DNA from: Hoylesella timonensis S9-PR14
GTDB lineage: Bacteria > Bacteroidota > Bacteroidia > Bacteroidales > Bacteroidaceae
Length of the DNA stretch: 47,833 nt
Direction: 5' to 3'
Assembly (NCBI RefSeq): GCF_000762405.1
Contig: NZ_JRPQ01000079.1
Coordinates: forward strand, 1-47,833
Of the stretch, positions 18,518 to 27,385 are shown one piece after another; within the stretch, counting starts at the first letter, position 1; each line of letters opens with the position of its first letter. The position numbers were made by a program, and so were the translations under genes. The notes below the pieces were generated by a model. It was not told the DNA's origin. It saw only the letters and a program-made list of their open reading frames with translations, and ran no database searches.

Positions 18518-19798
18518 ATGGAAAAAGATGTGAAAATCTTTGATCTCATTGAGAAAGAACATCAGCGTCAGCTCAAAGGAATGGAGCTTATTGCTTCAGA
18601 GAATTTTGTAAGTGACGAAGTAATGCAAGCTATGGGGTCTTATCTGACCAACAAGTATGCTGAAGGATTACCTGCTAAGCGCTATTATGGTGGCTGTCAG
18701 GTAGTCGACGAAGTTGAAAACATTGCCATAGATCGGGTAAAGAAACTTTTTGGAGCAGAGTTTGCAAACGTACAACCTCACTCTGGAGCACAGGCAAATG
18801 CCGCTGTTTTCCTGGCTGTATTAAATCCCGGTGATACCTTCATGGGATTAAATTTGGATCACGGTGGGCACCTGTCACACGGAAGTAGTGTGAACACCTC
18901 AGGTATATTATATCACCCCATTGGTTACAATCTTTCTAAAGAAACTGGACGAGTAGATTATGATGAGATGGAGCAATTGGCACGTGAGCACAAACCCAAA
19001 CTAATTGTCGGTGGAGGTTCTGCTTACAGTCGCGAATGGGACTACAAGCGTATGCGCCAAATCGCTGACGAAGTAGGTGCCATCTTTATGGTCGACATGG
19101 CTCACCCAGCTGGATTGATAGCTGCTGGTTTGTTGGATAATCCCGTAAAATATGCGCATATCGTCACCAGTACCACCCACAAGACCCTTCGTGGACCACG
19201 TGGAGGTATTATTTTAATGGGAAAAGACTTTGAAAATCCATGGGGCAAGACCACCAAGAAGGGTCAACTCAAGATGATGTCTCAACTGCTCAACAGCGCT
19301 GTGTTCCCAGGAATACAAGGCGGACCGCTTGAACATGTCATTGCAGCTAAGGCAGTTGGCTTTGGTGAGAACTTGAAACCAGAATGGAAAGAATACGCAC
19401 AACAAGTTAAAAAGAATGCCAGTGTCTTGGCTTCTGCTTTGATAGAGCGTGGATTTACCATTGTCAGCGGTGGTACAGATAATCACTCTATGTTGGTTGA
19501 CTTACGTCAGAAATACCCAGACCTTACAGGAAAAGTGGCTGAAAATGCCCTCGTTTCTGCCGATATTACAGTGAATAAGAACATGGTTCCATTTGACACA
19601 CGCTCCGCATTCCAAACCAGCGGTATCCGTTTAGGAACTGCTGCAATGACCACACGTGGCGCCAAAGAGGACATCATGCTACTTGTTGCTGAACTTATTG
19701 AGGAGGTGTTGAATGCTCCTGAAGATCAAGCAGTGATTGAAAAAGTAAGAAATAAGGTCAATGAGACCATGAAGAGTTTCCCACTCTTTGCTTACTAA
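18518..19798 (+). CDS. glyA: Serine hydroxymethyltransferase
   Basis: A 426-residue PLP enzyme that converts serine and tetrahydrofolate to glycine and methylene-tetrahydrofolate, the main source of one-carbon units. The PLP lysine is Lys222 in [25 protein letters not shown] and VDMAHPAGL are also family signatures. Length is typical. It lies 117 bp after pyrI on the same strand; no clear promoter was found between them. Supply of one-carbon units fits the nearby nucleotide synthesis genes. Confidence 0.98.
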   Translation: MEKDVKIFDLIEKEHQRQLKGMELIASENFVSDEVMQAMGSYLTNKYAEGLPAKRYYGGCQVVDEVENIAIDRVKKLFGAEFANVQPHSGAQANAAVFLAVLNPGDTFMGLNLDHGGHLSHGSSVNTSGILYHPIGYNLSKETGRVDYDEMEQLAREHKPKLIVGGGSAYSREWDYKRMRQIADEVGAIFMVDMAHPAGLIAAGLLDNPVKYAHIVTSTTHKTLRGPRGGIILMGKDFENPWGKTTKKGQLKMMSQLLNSAVFPGIQGGPLEHVIAAKAVGFGENLKPEWKEYAQQVKKNASVLASALIERGFTIVSGGTDNHSMLVDLRQKYPDLTGKVAENALVSADITVNKNMVPFDTRSAFQTSGIRLGTAAMTTRGAKEDIMLLVAELIEEVLNAPEDQAVIEKVRNKVNETMKSFPLFAY

Positions 19799-19837
19799 CG
19801 GTCATAGGTAGCACAATTCCACTACCCTATTCATAGA

Positions 19838-19891
19838 AATTCTTACCATAGCTGGTGTATGTACTCGCATTATCAGTATATGGTAAGAATT
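19838..19891 (+). other. Long stem-loop between glyA and a small membrane protein gene
   Basis: AATTCTTACCATA (19838-19850) pairs perfectly with TATGGTAAGAATT (19879-19891). The 28-nt loop has a weaker inner pairing (CTG near 19852 with CAG near 19874). No T-run follows, so it is not a standard terminator. It ends 25 nt before the next ATG and could control that gene's translation or process the mRNA. Confidence 0.55.
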
Positions 19892-19916
19892 CTTCTTCAA
19901 GAAAAAACGCAAAATC

Positions 19917-20111
19917 ATGGACGTTCTACAGTACATCGTCATATTCATCATCATACTTTTGGCATTGGGTTATGCCTGTCGTCGCATCTATATCGCACTG
20001 CGCTACAGCAATGACAGATGTTATGGATGCAAGGGCTGTGAACTCCATGACCAGATTCTAAAGAAACAAGCTACCAAACACAAAAAAACTCAATGCTTTC
20101 AGAAAAAGTGA
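19917..20111 (+). CDS. Small Cys-rich membrane protein, FeoB-associated type
   Basis: A 64-residue protein with one N-terminal membrane helix (about residues 5-25, YIVIFIIILLALGYACRRIY), then a cysteine cluster CYGCKGC, then a Lys-rich tail containing one more Cys. This layout matches the FeoB-associated Cys-rich membrane protein family, whose members often lie near ferrous iron transporters. No feoA or feoB is present here, so the link to iron is by family only. A competing frame at 19855-20061 is a shadow. The gene lies just upstream of tRNA-Cys. Confidence 0.7.
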   Translation: MDVLQYIVIFIIILLALGYACRRIYIALRYSNDRCYGCKGCELHDQILKKQATKHKKTQCFQKK

Positions 20112-20119
20112 CATAAATG

Positions 20120-20151
20120 TTTGGCAGTAACAATAAATTATCTTATCTTTG
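20120..20151 (+). promoter_or_regulatory. Promoter of tRNA-Cys
   Basis: TTTG (20120-20123), a 20-nt spacer and TATCTTTG (20144-20151). The tRNA starts 21 nt after the -7 box. Confidence 0.8.
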
Positions 20152-20172
20152 CACTCGCAAAAATCTAACAAT

Positions 20173-20243
20173 GGTACCTTGGCCGATCGGTTAGGTAACG
20201 GTCTGCAAAACCGTGTAGGGCAGTTCGACTCTGCCAGGTACCT
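20173..20243 (+). tRNA. tRNA-Cys (anticodon GCA)
   Basis: A 71-nt cloverleaf: acceptor GGTACCT with AGGTACC, anticodon stem ACGGT/ACCGT around loop CTGCAAA (anticodon GCA), and T-stem GGCAG/CTGCC around TTCGACT. The discriminator is T, as expected for tRNA-Cys. CCA is not encoded. Confidence 0.97.
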
Positions 20244-20254
20244 CTAAGATGACG

Positions 20255-20299
20255 AAATCACAGTCTTTTCTTTACAGATAGGATTGTGATTTTTGTTTT
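20255..20299 (+). terminator. Terminator of tRNA-Cys
   Basis: AAATCACAGTC (20255-20265) pairs with GATTGTGATTT (20282-20292), 11 bp with one G-U, followed by TTGTTTT. Confidence 0.85.
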
Positions 20300-20339
20300 A
20301 TACCCAAGCAGAATCGTTTTCCAAACAAATATTTCTTAC

Positions 20340-21377
20340 CTACTTCTCACTTGACATCTTGAATACCAATGTCTTGAACCAATCTTTCATGACACCGCCA
20401 GCTTGGTTTTGAGAATCAGAAACAAATACTAAGACCTGTGAGCCGTCAGCTAATTGAGGACCCAAACACATACCTTCAAAATTGGCAATTTTATGATGAA
20501 ACAACTTTAAGGTGGTACGCCAGCTGGCTACCAATTGCTTCTGTAAATAAGGACTATCTGCCGTTAGCGAGTCATTGTTATCAATGGCAAATGCTGCCTG
20601 TGGCATTACTCGAAATAATTTATTATTGACGAATGCCCCCACCTTTTTAGTTGGTGTGTAAAACTCGCGTTCCATGACCAGCACACTGCCATCATCAAGA
20701 CCTGTTACCTCTACCACTCCCATTCCATAGAGATAGGCACGCTTGTCTGCCTCGGGTGTCTCCATCTGATAAGCGTACTGATGCAAAGGCGTAAAATCGG
20801 CAGAGAAAGATTGTAAGCGCAGTCGATTTTTCACTTGATTGGTAGACGTAGCCTGCTCTCCATCCCCCTTTAGCGTACCTTCATTACAAGTCCAAAACAT
20901 CTGTGTCTTGGGATTAAAGTTCAAAGATTCAAGCCCATAGTTCCCTCTGGCGCGTTGATAAATTGGCGGAACCAAAATTTTTCTATCACTCAGTTTTCCG
21001 TCCAAGGTATATTCCCGAATGGTGTTGTCGGTTTCTCTCGAAATATAAAGCTTTTTCGTCGTCGGTACATACGCAATCGCCTCTAAGTCTCCTGCTTGCT
21101 CCCTATCCCCTCGAAAGCCGAGATTTTCTACTCGCAGCACCTCTCCTGTAATGGAGTCAAGACTAATCTTAAAAATGAAAAAGCCGTCATTTGGCGACTT
21201 GTCGCTTACCACGGCATACAAGTCGTTGCCTAAATAGGTAATACCACTGTAATTCCCAGCTGGAATTTCTTGTGAGAAACTGCGTTGAGCATTAACACGA
21301 ACAACATGCAAACTGTCTTGAGCTGCCAATGAGATGCAGATAAGCGAAAAGAGTAAAAAGCACCAAAATTTATTCAT
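20340..21377 (-). CDS. Exported esterase-like activity of phytase family protein
   Basis: A 345-residue secreted protein. The signal peptide MNKFWCFLLFSLICISLAAQ is cut near residue 19. The rest fits the esterase-like phytase beta-propeller family: SGITYLGNDLYAVVSDKS near residue 45, GDLEAIAYVP near 95, YGLESLNFNP near 145 and NFEGMCLGPQL near 300. Substrate is unknown; family members act on phosphate esters or similar compounds outside the cell. It stands alone, with a promoter box that almost touches the start codon (21383-21390), suggesting a leaderless or very short-leader mRNA. Confidence 0.8.
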   Translation of the reverse strand: MNKFWCFLLFSLICISLAAQDSLHVVRVNAQRSFSQEIPAGNYSGITYLGNDLYAVVSDKSPNDGFFIFKISLDSITGEVLRVENLGFRGDREQAGDLEAIAYVPTTKKLYISRETDNTIREYTLDGKLSDRKILVPPIYQRARGNYGLESLNFNPKTQMFWTCNEGTLKGDGEQATSTNQVKNRLRLQSFSADFTPLHQYAYQMETPEADKRAYLYGMGVVEVTGLDDGSVLVMEREFYTPTKKVGAFVNNKLFRVMPQAAFAIDNNDSLTADSPYLQKQLVASWRTTLKLFHHKIANFEGMCLGPQLADGSQVLVFVSDSQNQAGGVMKDWFKTLVFKMSSEK

Positions 21378-21382
21378 AAACG

Positions 21383-21390
21383 CAAAAGTA
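21383..21390 (-). promoter_or_regulatory. -7 box for the phytase-like gene
   Basis: TACTTTTG on the minus strand, ending only 5 nt before the ATG at 21377. Confidence 0.65.
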
Positions 21391-21516
21391 CTATATTTTT
21401 TTGAACCCTACATATTTGTGTGTTGCTTTCTTTCCAAAAAGGTGATACAGAAAATGAAATTTTGTACTTTTTGATATTCGCAAATACTTGATTACAAACA
21501 TGTTACAACGGTAAAA

Positions 21517-21604
21517 TTAACTCAATGACTTAAGGGCGTTAAGTCATGTAGATAAGGGCATTAAGTCATGTAGATAAGCCCCTTATTATAATGGGTTAAT
21601 AAAA
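21517..21604. repeat. 22-bp-period tandem repeat array, locus 2
   Basis: Two near-identical units (21539-21560 and 21561-21582, both TTAAGTCATGTAGATAAG followed by four bases) lie between a variant first unit (21517-21538) and a degenerate last one (21583-21604). The orientation is the same as at locus 1. It lies in the divergent gap between the phytase-like gene and engB. Confidence 0.85.
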
Positions 21605-21656
21605 CCACCTCATTGAAGCAAGAAGGAAGTCATCAAATGAAGCACAATAATCAGTA

Positions 21657-21672
21657 TATTTTTGTATTTTTG
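21657..21672 (+). promoter_or_regulatory. Tandem -7 boxes for engB-ABC-F operon
   Basis: Two consecutive TATTTTTG words, at 21657-21664 and 21665-21672, each matching TAnnTTTG. They lie about 125 nt upstream of engB. Confidence 0.5.
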
Positions 21673-21795
21673 TAGAGAAAATAAAACTCATTCATCGTGA
21701 CGTAAGAAAGTGCACGAAAATCTGTAATAGAAAACTGAATAGATTTTCTTATTAGAATATACATTATTTAATTTGCAACAAATATACTTCATTTT

Positions 21796-22395
21796 ATGGA
21801 TATCACTCAAGCAAAATTTGTCTTGTCTTCACCAAATCTCGGGAAATGTCCCACCGACCAACGAATAGAATACGCATTCATCGGTCGGTCAAACGTGGGT
21901 AAATCAAGTTTAATCAACATGTTATGCAATCATCAAGGACTTGCAAAAACATCATCCACTCCGGGAAAGACGCTACTCATCAATCATTTTCTGATCAACA
22001 ACGATTGGTATTTGGTAGATTTGCCTGGCTACGGTTATGCCAAACGCTCAAAGAAAGTGCAAGAAGAAATACAAAAACTCATCACCACTTATCTATTACA
22101 TAGAGAACAATTGGTGAATGTTTTTGTACTCATAGATGTCAGACACGAACAGCAAAAGATTGACCGTGAGTTCATTGACTGGCTTGGCTTAAATGAAATT
22201 CCATTTACGATTGTTTTCACGAAAGCAGACAAATTAGGCACTGTGAAAGCAAAAATGAACGTCGACAAATGGATGAGCCAACTCAAAGACGTATGGGAAG
22301 AGCTGCCTCGTTACTTTATTACGAGTTCTGAAAAGAAGACAGGACGCCAAGAATTGCTCGATTATATCGATGAAATCAATCAATCTTTAAGATAG
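21796..22395 (+). CDS. engB: Ribosome biogenesis GTPase YsxC/EngB
   Basis: A 199-residue TrmE-Era-like GTPase needed for 50S subunit assembly. The G motifs are in order: [12 protein letters not shown] (G1), SSTPGKT (G2), DLPGYGYAK (G3), TKADK (G4) and TSSEKKTG (G5). Length is normal for the family. The stop codon is 2 bp before the ABC-F gene, so the two are cotranscribed, linking two ribosome-associated functions. Confidence 0.97.
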   Translation: MDITQAKFVLSSPNLGKCPTDQRIEYAFIGRSNVGKSSLINMLCNHQGLAKTSSTPGKTLLINHFLINNDWYLVDLPGYGYAKRSKKVQEEIQKLITTYLLHREQLVNVFVLIDVRHEQQKIDREFIDWLGLNEIPFTIVFTKADKLGTVKAKMNVDKWMSQLKDVWEELPRYFITSSEKKTGRQELLDYIDEINQSLR

Positions 22396-22397
22396 GA

Positions 22398-24173
22398 ATG
22401 GCGACACAAATACCATATTTGGACGTGCAGAACCTGACCAAATCGTTTGGAGATTCGCTGCTGTTCCATCGAATTTCTTTCTCGGTAGCCGAAGGGCAAC
22501 GCATTGGTTTAATAGCAAAAAATGGTACCGGAAAGTCTACTTTGCTCTCCGTTATTACAGGAAAGGAAGGGAAAGACGAAGGAAGCATTATCTTCAAGAA
22601 TGATTTGAAGATAGGATTCCTTCAGCAAAAATCTGTTTTTGACCCCACAGAATCTGTCCTTGATGCCTGTTTCAATCATGAGGGAGTACCCGAGAAGGTG
22701 TTAAAAGCCAAACAAATTTTGACGCAACTCAGAATAGATGATTTGGAGCAACCCATGGGACAGCTCAGCGGAGGACAACAAAAACGTGTGGCATTGGCAA
22801 ATGTTTTGATAACCGAACCCGACTTTTTCATCTTGGATGAGCCTACCAATCATTTAGATTTACAGATGGTAGAATGGTTAGAAGGCTATTTATCGCGTGG
22901 AAACAAAACGTTGCTCATGGTTACTCACGACCGATTCTTCTTGGATAGGGTATGTAATTGCATTTTGGAGTTAGACCAACAGCAGATATATACCTATCGA
23001 GGCAACTACAGTTATTATTTGGAGAAAAGGCAAGAGCGCATGGACCAGATGCGCAGTGAAGTGATGCGAGCCAACAATCTATATCGCACAGAGTTAGAAT
23101 GGATGCGCCGCATGCCACAAGCCAGAGGACATAAAGCCAAATACAGGGAAGAGGCTTTCTATGAATTAGAACGGAAAGCCAAGCAAAAAGTGGAAGAAAG
23201 ACAGCTAAGACTCAAAGCAAGTAATGTCTATATCGGTTCTAAAATCTTTGAGTGTCAATATGTGTCGAAGGCCTACGACAACAAGATTATCTTGAAAGAT
23301 TTTTATTATAACTTCTCAAGATTCGAAAAACTCGGCATCATTGGCAACAATGGAACAGGCAAAACGACCTTCATTAAGATGCTTATGGGGCTTGTAGAAC
23401 CCGACTCTGGTAAATTCGACATCGGAGAAACTGTCCGCTTTGGTTATTTTTCACAAGAGGGTTTGGCTTTTGATCAACAGCAAAAAGTCATTGATGTGGT
23501 GACAGATATTGCTGACCACATTCGTCTTGGAGGCGGAAAAACGATGAGTGCAACGCAATTTCTTCAATATTTCCTCTTCACTCCAGAGCAGCAACACAGC
23601 TATGTTTACAAACTGAGTGGAGGCGAATTGAGGAAATTGTACTTGTGTACGGTATTGATGCAAAACCCCAACTTCTTGATACTCGACGAGCCAACAAATG
23701 ACTTGGACATACCAACTTTGCAAATTTTGGAAGAATATCTTCAGGACTTTCTGGGTTGTGTTATTATCATTAGCCACGACAGGTATTTCATGGACAAAGT
23801 GGTAGACCACATATTAGTATTCAAAGGAGAAGGAGAGATACAAGATTTTCCGGGAAATTACACCCAGTTTAGAGAGTGGGACAGCTTACAACCCGCTGAC
23901 ACAAGCAAGGAAGAGAAAAGAGAGAAGACACCTGTCAAGAGCTATCGGAGTGATGAGAAAAAGAAGATGTCTTACAAAGAGAAGCGTGAATTTGAAACTT
24001 TGGAAAGCGAAATTGCAAAATTAGAGACAGAAATAAGCAACTTGGAAGCCGAATTATGCAGCGGCAGTTTATCCATTGAAGAGCTTACAGACAAGAGTAT
24101 TTTGCTGCCCAAGCTAAAGAAAGAACTCGATGATAAGAGTATGCGCTGGCTCGAATTGTCTGAATTGGGATAG
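22398..24173 (+). CDS. ABC-F family ATPase, Uup-like
   Basis: A 591-residue protein with two ABC ATPase domains and no membrane segments. The first domain has AKNGTGKST and LSGGQQKRVALANVL with LDEPTNHLD; the second has GNNGTGKTT and LSGGELRKL with LDEPTNDLD. A charged linker lies between them, and a C-terminal coiled coil (about 520-585, ESEIAKLETEISNLEAEL) resembles that of Uup. ABC-F proteins act on the ribosome. A housekeeping, Uup-type role is more likely than antibiotic resistance, given its coupling to engB. Confidence 0.93.
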   Translation: MATQIPYLDVQNLTKSFGDSLLFHRISFSVAEGQRIGLIAKNGTGKSTLLSVITGKEGKDEGSIIFKNDLKIGFLQQKSVFDPTESVLDACFNHEGVPEKVLKAKQILTQLRIDDLEQPMGQLSGGQQKRVALANVLITEPDFFILDEPTNHLDLQMVEWLEGYLSRGNKTLLMVTHDRFFLDRVCNCILELDQQQIYTYRGNYSYYLEKRQERMDQMRSEVMRANNLYRTELEWMRRMPQARGHKAKYREEAFYELERKAKQKVEERQLRLKASNVYIGSKIFECQYVSKAYDNKIILKDFYYNFSRFEKLGIIGNNGTGKTTFIKMLMGLVEPDSGKFDIGETVRFGYFSQEGLAFDQQQKVIDVVTDIADHIRLGGGKTMSATQFLQYFLFTPEQQHSYVYKLSGGELRKLYLCTVLMQNPNFLILDEPTNDLDIPTLQILEEYLQDFLGCVIIISHDRYFMDKVVDHILVFKGEGEIQDFPGNYTQFREWDSLQPADTSKEEKREKTPVKSYRSDEKKKMSYKEKREFETLESEIAKLETEISNLEAELCSGSLSIEELTDKSILLPKLKKELDDKSMRWLELSELG

Positions 24174-24400
24174 GTGATGTCTGTGGATAGCAATCTTGGC
24201 ATTGATGCAGAAGCCCATTGACGTATAGCAGGTTGTAAAAAATGAGCACAGTATAAGTGGCTTGGGATGTATCAGAACATGTTTGTCTTCGTTTAGTTTC
24301 TTATTGAAGAACAAACTTCTTCGCAATGAAAACGGTCTTTATAACCGTCTAAATGCGCTGGGGTTCATGACTTTTTGAGATTTCTCTTGGCGCTTGTCTA
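24174..24400. other. Convergent gap between the ABC-F gene and rlmH
   Basis: 227 bp between convergent genes. A short hairpin ACGGT/ACCGT lies near 24332-24348 without a T-run. No gene or clear terminator was recognised. Confidence 0.4.
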
Positions 24401-24871
24401 CTATTCGTGATGATAAGGTTCACCTTTTATAATAGTACAAGCCCTATAAAGTTGTTCCGTGAAAATAAGTCTTACCATTTGATGTGAGAATGTCAAACGC
24501 GACAACGACAATTGCTCATCAGCTCGCTCATATACCTCTGGCGCAAATCCATACGGTCCTCCGATGACAAAAACTATTTTACGAGTGGTGCTCTGCTTCT
24601 TCTCCAACCATGCTGCCAGTTCAACACTTCTCAATTCTTTCCCATGTTCATCAAGCAGGACAACAGTATCTGAAGGCATTATCTTTTTCAGAATCAACTG
24701 TCCTTCGAGCGTTTTTTGCTGGCTCTCAGTCATCTTTTTGTTATTTTTCAGTTCAGGAATCACCGTCACTGTCAATGGCATGTAATGGTTAATCCTACTC
24801 ACATAGTCTTCTATGCCAGCCACAAAATGTCGATTAACGGTTTTACCAATCAGCAACAATTCTACTTTCAT
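24401..24871 (-). CDS. rlmH: 23S rRNA (pseudouridine-1915 N3) methyltransferase RlmH
   Basis: A 156-residue SPOUT methyltransferase that modifies pseudouridine 1915 in helix 69 of 23S rRNA on the 70S ribosome. The SAM-binding trefoil knot shows VIGGPYGF near residue 103 and LSRLTFSHQMVRLIFTEQLY near 127-146, followed by KGEPYHHE at the end, all diagnostic. Length is exact. It follows a DUF4491 gene on the same strand (81 bp apart). Confidence 0.98.
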   Translation of the reverse strand: MKVELLLIGKTVNRHFVAGIEDYVSRINHYMPLTVTVIPELKNNKKMTESQQKTLEGQLILKKIMPSDTVVLLDEHGKELRSVELAAWLEKKQSTTRKIVFVIGGPYGFAPEVYERADEQLSLSRLTFSHQMVRLIFTEQLYRACTIIKGEPYHHE

Positions 24872-24952
24872 ATCCTCTCAAGATTAGTTCTGCTGGTGCA
24901 ACATCAAGCACCGAAAGCGCTTGATTACAACTATTAAGAGACCTTGCAGTCG

Positions 24953-25270
24953 TTACTCTTTCGTCGATTGAATAGGTTGATATTCGTTTTTACGCTTTGG
25001 ATTCATCGGAAACCATCCCTTCTCTACTCTCTTCTTTTGCTCAAAGAGTTCACCAATGCTCCACAATGAAGATGCTCCTAATACGCCCAACAAGGACGAC
25101 CACAACACTTCTTCTATAAAAAGCGATCCTACGATGAAGGCGATACCTAACAATAAAAATATCCACCATGGACGTGTTCCCCATCGATATTCTGTCTTGA
25201 TGACGATTGGATGAAAAATACCTATAATTAAAAATGTAGAGATCGCAATAATAATTCCTTTGTAAAACAT
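24953..25270 (-). CDS. DUF4491 family membrane protein
   Basis: A 105-residue inner membrane protein with three predicted helices (about 3-22, 35-52, 57-74) and a basic C-terminal tail ending in Lys-rich sequence. IIGIFHPIVIKTEYRWGTRPWW and LLGVLGASSLWSIGELFEQ contain the conserved DUF4491 features, and KGWFPMNPKRK follows. Function is unknown. It has its own promoter and is followed by rlmH. Confidence 0.88.
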   Translation of the reverse strand: MFYKGIIIAISTFLIIGIFHPIVIKTEYRWGTRPWWIFLLLGIAFIVGSLFIEEVLWSSLLGVLGASSLWSIGELFEQKKRVEKGWFPMNPKRKNEYQPIQSTKE

Positions 25271-25330
25271 GAGTTATATCTATTTAAGCAAATAAAGTTG
25301 AATGATACTTTCGATATTGCCATAATGTTG

Positions 25331-25338
25331 CAAAAGTA
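25331..25338 (-). promoter_or_regulatory. -7 box for the DUF4491-rlmH operon
   Basis: TACTTTTG on the minus strand, about 60 nt upstream of the ATG at 25270. Confidence 0.65.
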
Positions 25339-25381
25339 CAAAAAATATCCCTAAGGTTCTAAATTTCTCGTTTTTAATTAT

Positions 25382-25389
25382 TATCTTTG
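25382..25389 (+). promoter_or_regulatory. -7 box for the phosphohexomutase gene
   Basis: TATCTTTG, 33 nt upstream of the ATG at 25423. It overlaps a possible upstream TTG start at 25387, which argues against that start. Confidence 0.7.
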
Positions 25390-25422
25390 CTCTTAAAAGT
25401 AACAATTAAAAAGAAAAATAAT

Positions 25423-27174
25423 ATGGCAAACAACACAGAACTAATTGCTCAATGTGAAGCAAAAGCAAAACAATGGTTATCTCCTGCCTTTGACGAAGAA
25501 ACTCAACGCGAAGTGAAAGCTCAATTGGAAGCGGAGGATAAAACAGAGTTGATAGAATCTTTCTATAAAGATTTAGAGTTTGGAACTGGTGGATTGCGTG
25601 GCATTATGGGCGCAGGTAGCAACCGTATGAATATCTACACTGTAGGTATGGCGACACAAGGATTTGCAAATTATCTAAAGAAAAACTTCAAAGACCGTGC
25701 AGATATCGCTGTGGTGGTATGTCATGATTGCCGCAACAACAGTAGGAAATTTGCAGAAACTGTTGCAAATATCTTCTCTGCCAACGGCATCAAGGCTTAT
25801 CTGTTCGATGAAATGCGTCCTACTCCCGAGTGTTCTTTCGCCATTCGCCACTTGGGTTGCCAAGGCGGTGTTAACATCACAGCCAGTCACAACCCTAAAG
25901 AATACAACGGCTATAAAGCCTATTGGGAAGACGGTGCACAGGTATTGGCTCCTCACGATATGGGAATTATCGAAGAAGTGAATAAGGTCAGCGTTGAAGA
26001 CGTTAAGTTTCAAGGAAATAAAGCACTTATCCAAATCATTGGTGAAGATATAGATCAAGCCTATTTGGATGCTGTAAAAACCGTAAGTATTGACCCTGAA
26101 GTCATCAAACGCCAACACGACTTAAAGATTGTCTACACTCCTTTGCACGGTACTGGTATGACGATGATTCCTCGTTCGCTGAAGTATTGGGGATTTGACA
26201 ATGTACATTGCGTGAAAGAACAAATGGTAAAAGACGGCAATTTCCCTACAGTGGTATCGCCCAACCCCGAAAATGGAGAGGCTTTGACCTTGGCTTTGCG
26301 TGACGCAAAAGCGTTGGATGCAGACATTGTAATGGCAAGCGACCCTGATGCTGACCGTGTTGGAATGGCATGCAAGAACGACAAAGGCGAGTGGATACTC
26401 ATTAACGGTAATCAAACCTGCCTCATCTTCTTGTATTATATCATTACCAATCGCAAGAATATGGGTCTGCTCAAACCGACCGACTTCATTGTTAAAACGA
26501 TTGTCACCACAGAAGTGATAAAGAAGGTAGCAGAAAAAAATCATATAGAAATGTGTGATTGCTATACTGGGTTTAAGTGGATTGCTCGTGAAATTCGCAT
26601 CGCAGAAGGCAAAAAGAAATATATTGGTGGCGGTGAAGAAAGCTATGGATTCATGGCTGCCGACTTTGTACGCGATAAAGATGCTGTAAGTGCAATGTGC
26701 TTATTGGCTGAAATCTGTGCCTATGCCAAAGACCAAGGCAAGACACTTTATGATCTCTTGATGGATATCTATTTGGAATATGGCTATTCTAAGGAGACAA
26801 CTATCAACGTGGTGCGTCCCGGAAAGACGGGTGCAGATGAAATCAAAGCCATGATGGAACAATTCAGAAGTAATCCACCTAAAGAATTGGGTGGCTCGAA
26901 AGTAGTTCTGTGGAAAGACTATCAGACTTTGGAAGCAAGAGATATTAATAATCACATTACTAAATTGGACATGCCAGATACCAGCAATGTGCTCCAGTGG
27001 TTCTGCGATGATGATACCAAGGTAAGCGTTAGACCGTCGGGTACAGAGCCAAAGATTAAATTCTATCTCGAAGTGAAAGGCACAATGAAGAGTGCCGCCG
27101 ATTACAATCGATGTGACGCTGAAGCCGACCAAAAAGTGAAAGCCATCAAGAAAAGCCTTCACTTAGATGCGTAA
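25423..27174 (+). CDS. Phosphoglucomutase/phosphomannomutase family enzyme
   Basis: A 583-residue alpha-D-phosphohexomutase that moves phosphate between C1 and C6 of hexoses, linking glycolysis to polysaccharide synthesis. Signatures: TGGLRGIMG (substrate region), the phosphoserine loop TASHNPKEYNG, the metal loop DPDADRVG, the sugar-binding GGGEESYG and the phosphate-binding RPSGTEPKIK. This is the long, PGM2-like subfamily. The start at 25423 is preferred because the extension overlaps the promoter. Glucose versus mannose preference cannot be told; a strong terminator follows. Confidence 0.95.
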   Translation: MANNTELIAQCEAKAKQWLSPAFDEETQREVKAQLEAEDKTELIESFYKDLEFGTGGLRGIMGAGSNRMNIYTVGMATQGFANYLKKNFKDRADIAVVVCHDCRNNSRKFAETVANIFSANGIKAYLFDEMRPTPECSFAIRHLGCQGGVNITASHNPKEYNGYKAYWEDGAQVLAPHDMGIIEEVNKVSVEDVKFQGNKALIQIIGEDIDQAYLDAVKTVSIDPEVIKRQHDLKIVYTPLHGTGMTMIPRSLKYWGFDNVHCVKEQMVKDGNFPTVVSPNPENGEALTLALRDAKALDADIVMASDPDADRVGMACKNDKGEWILINGNQTCLIFLYYIITNRKNMGLLKPTDFIVKTIVTTEVIKKVAEKNHIEMCDCYTGFKWIAREIRIAEGKKKYIGGGEESYGFMAADFVRDKDAVSAMCLLAEICAYAKDQGKTLYDLLMDIYLEYGYSKETTINVVRPGKTGADEIKAMMEQFRSNPPKELGGSKVVLWKDYQTLEARDINNHITKLDMPDTSNVLQWFCDDDTKVSVRPSGTEPKIKFYLEVKGTMKSAADYNRCDAEADQKVKAIKKSLHLDA

Positions 27175-27181
27175 ATCAATT

Positions 27182-27212
27182 AAAAATGCTCTCCTCGTGA
27201 GAGCATTTTTTA
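27182..27212 (+). terminator. Terminator of the phosphohexomutase gene
   Basis: AAAAATGCTCTC (27182-27193) pairs with GAGAGCATTTTT (27199-27210), 5-nt loop, starting 8 nt after the stop codon. Confidence 0.92.
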
Positions 27213-27359
27213 TGCCATTGTTCAAGCAACTATCTCTCCTCGTAGATTTTCTACAGAGAGACAAGTCAAGTGGGAATGCTTGCAAGCGATACTATCTCAT
27301 AAGTTAGCTGGGTTATAGACAAAAGCTTCGCTATCTTTTTTTGTTCCTTAATTTTTTGC

Positions 27360-27367
27360 TAACTTTG
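27360..27367 (+). promoter_or_regulatory. -7 box for the nucleotidase operon
   Basis: TAACTTTG, 18 nt upstream of the ATG at 27386; a TTTG at 27340-27343 is 16 nt upstream, slightly short for a -33 box. Confidence 0.65.
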
Positions 27368-27385
27368 CAAGATAAATCAATAATC

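Larger units (their letters stand above)
21378..21795. other. Divergent intergenic region, phytase-like / engB
   Basis: A 418-bp gap holding a minus-strand promoter box, 22-bp repeat locus 2, two overlapping-style plus-strand -7 boxes (21657-21672), and a weak hairpin GAAAATCT/AGATTTTC (21716-21723, 21741-21748) in the presumed engB leader. No gene is visible. Confidence 0.7.

Noticed and set aside
19855..20061. A 68-codon frame overlapping the Cys-rich membrane protein gene
   Set aside because: Its composition is Ser/Thr-rich without family features, and the overlapping frame at 19917-20111 has a membrane helix and a Cys motif.
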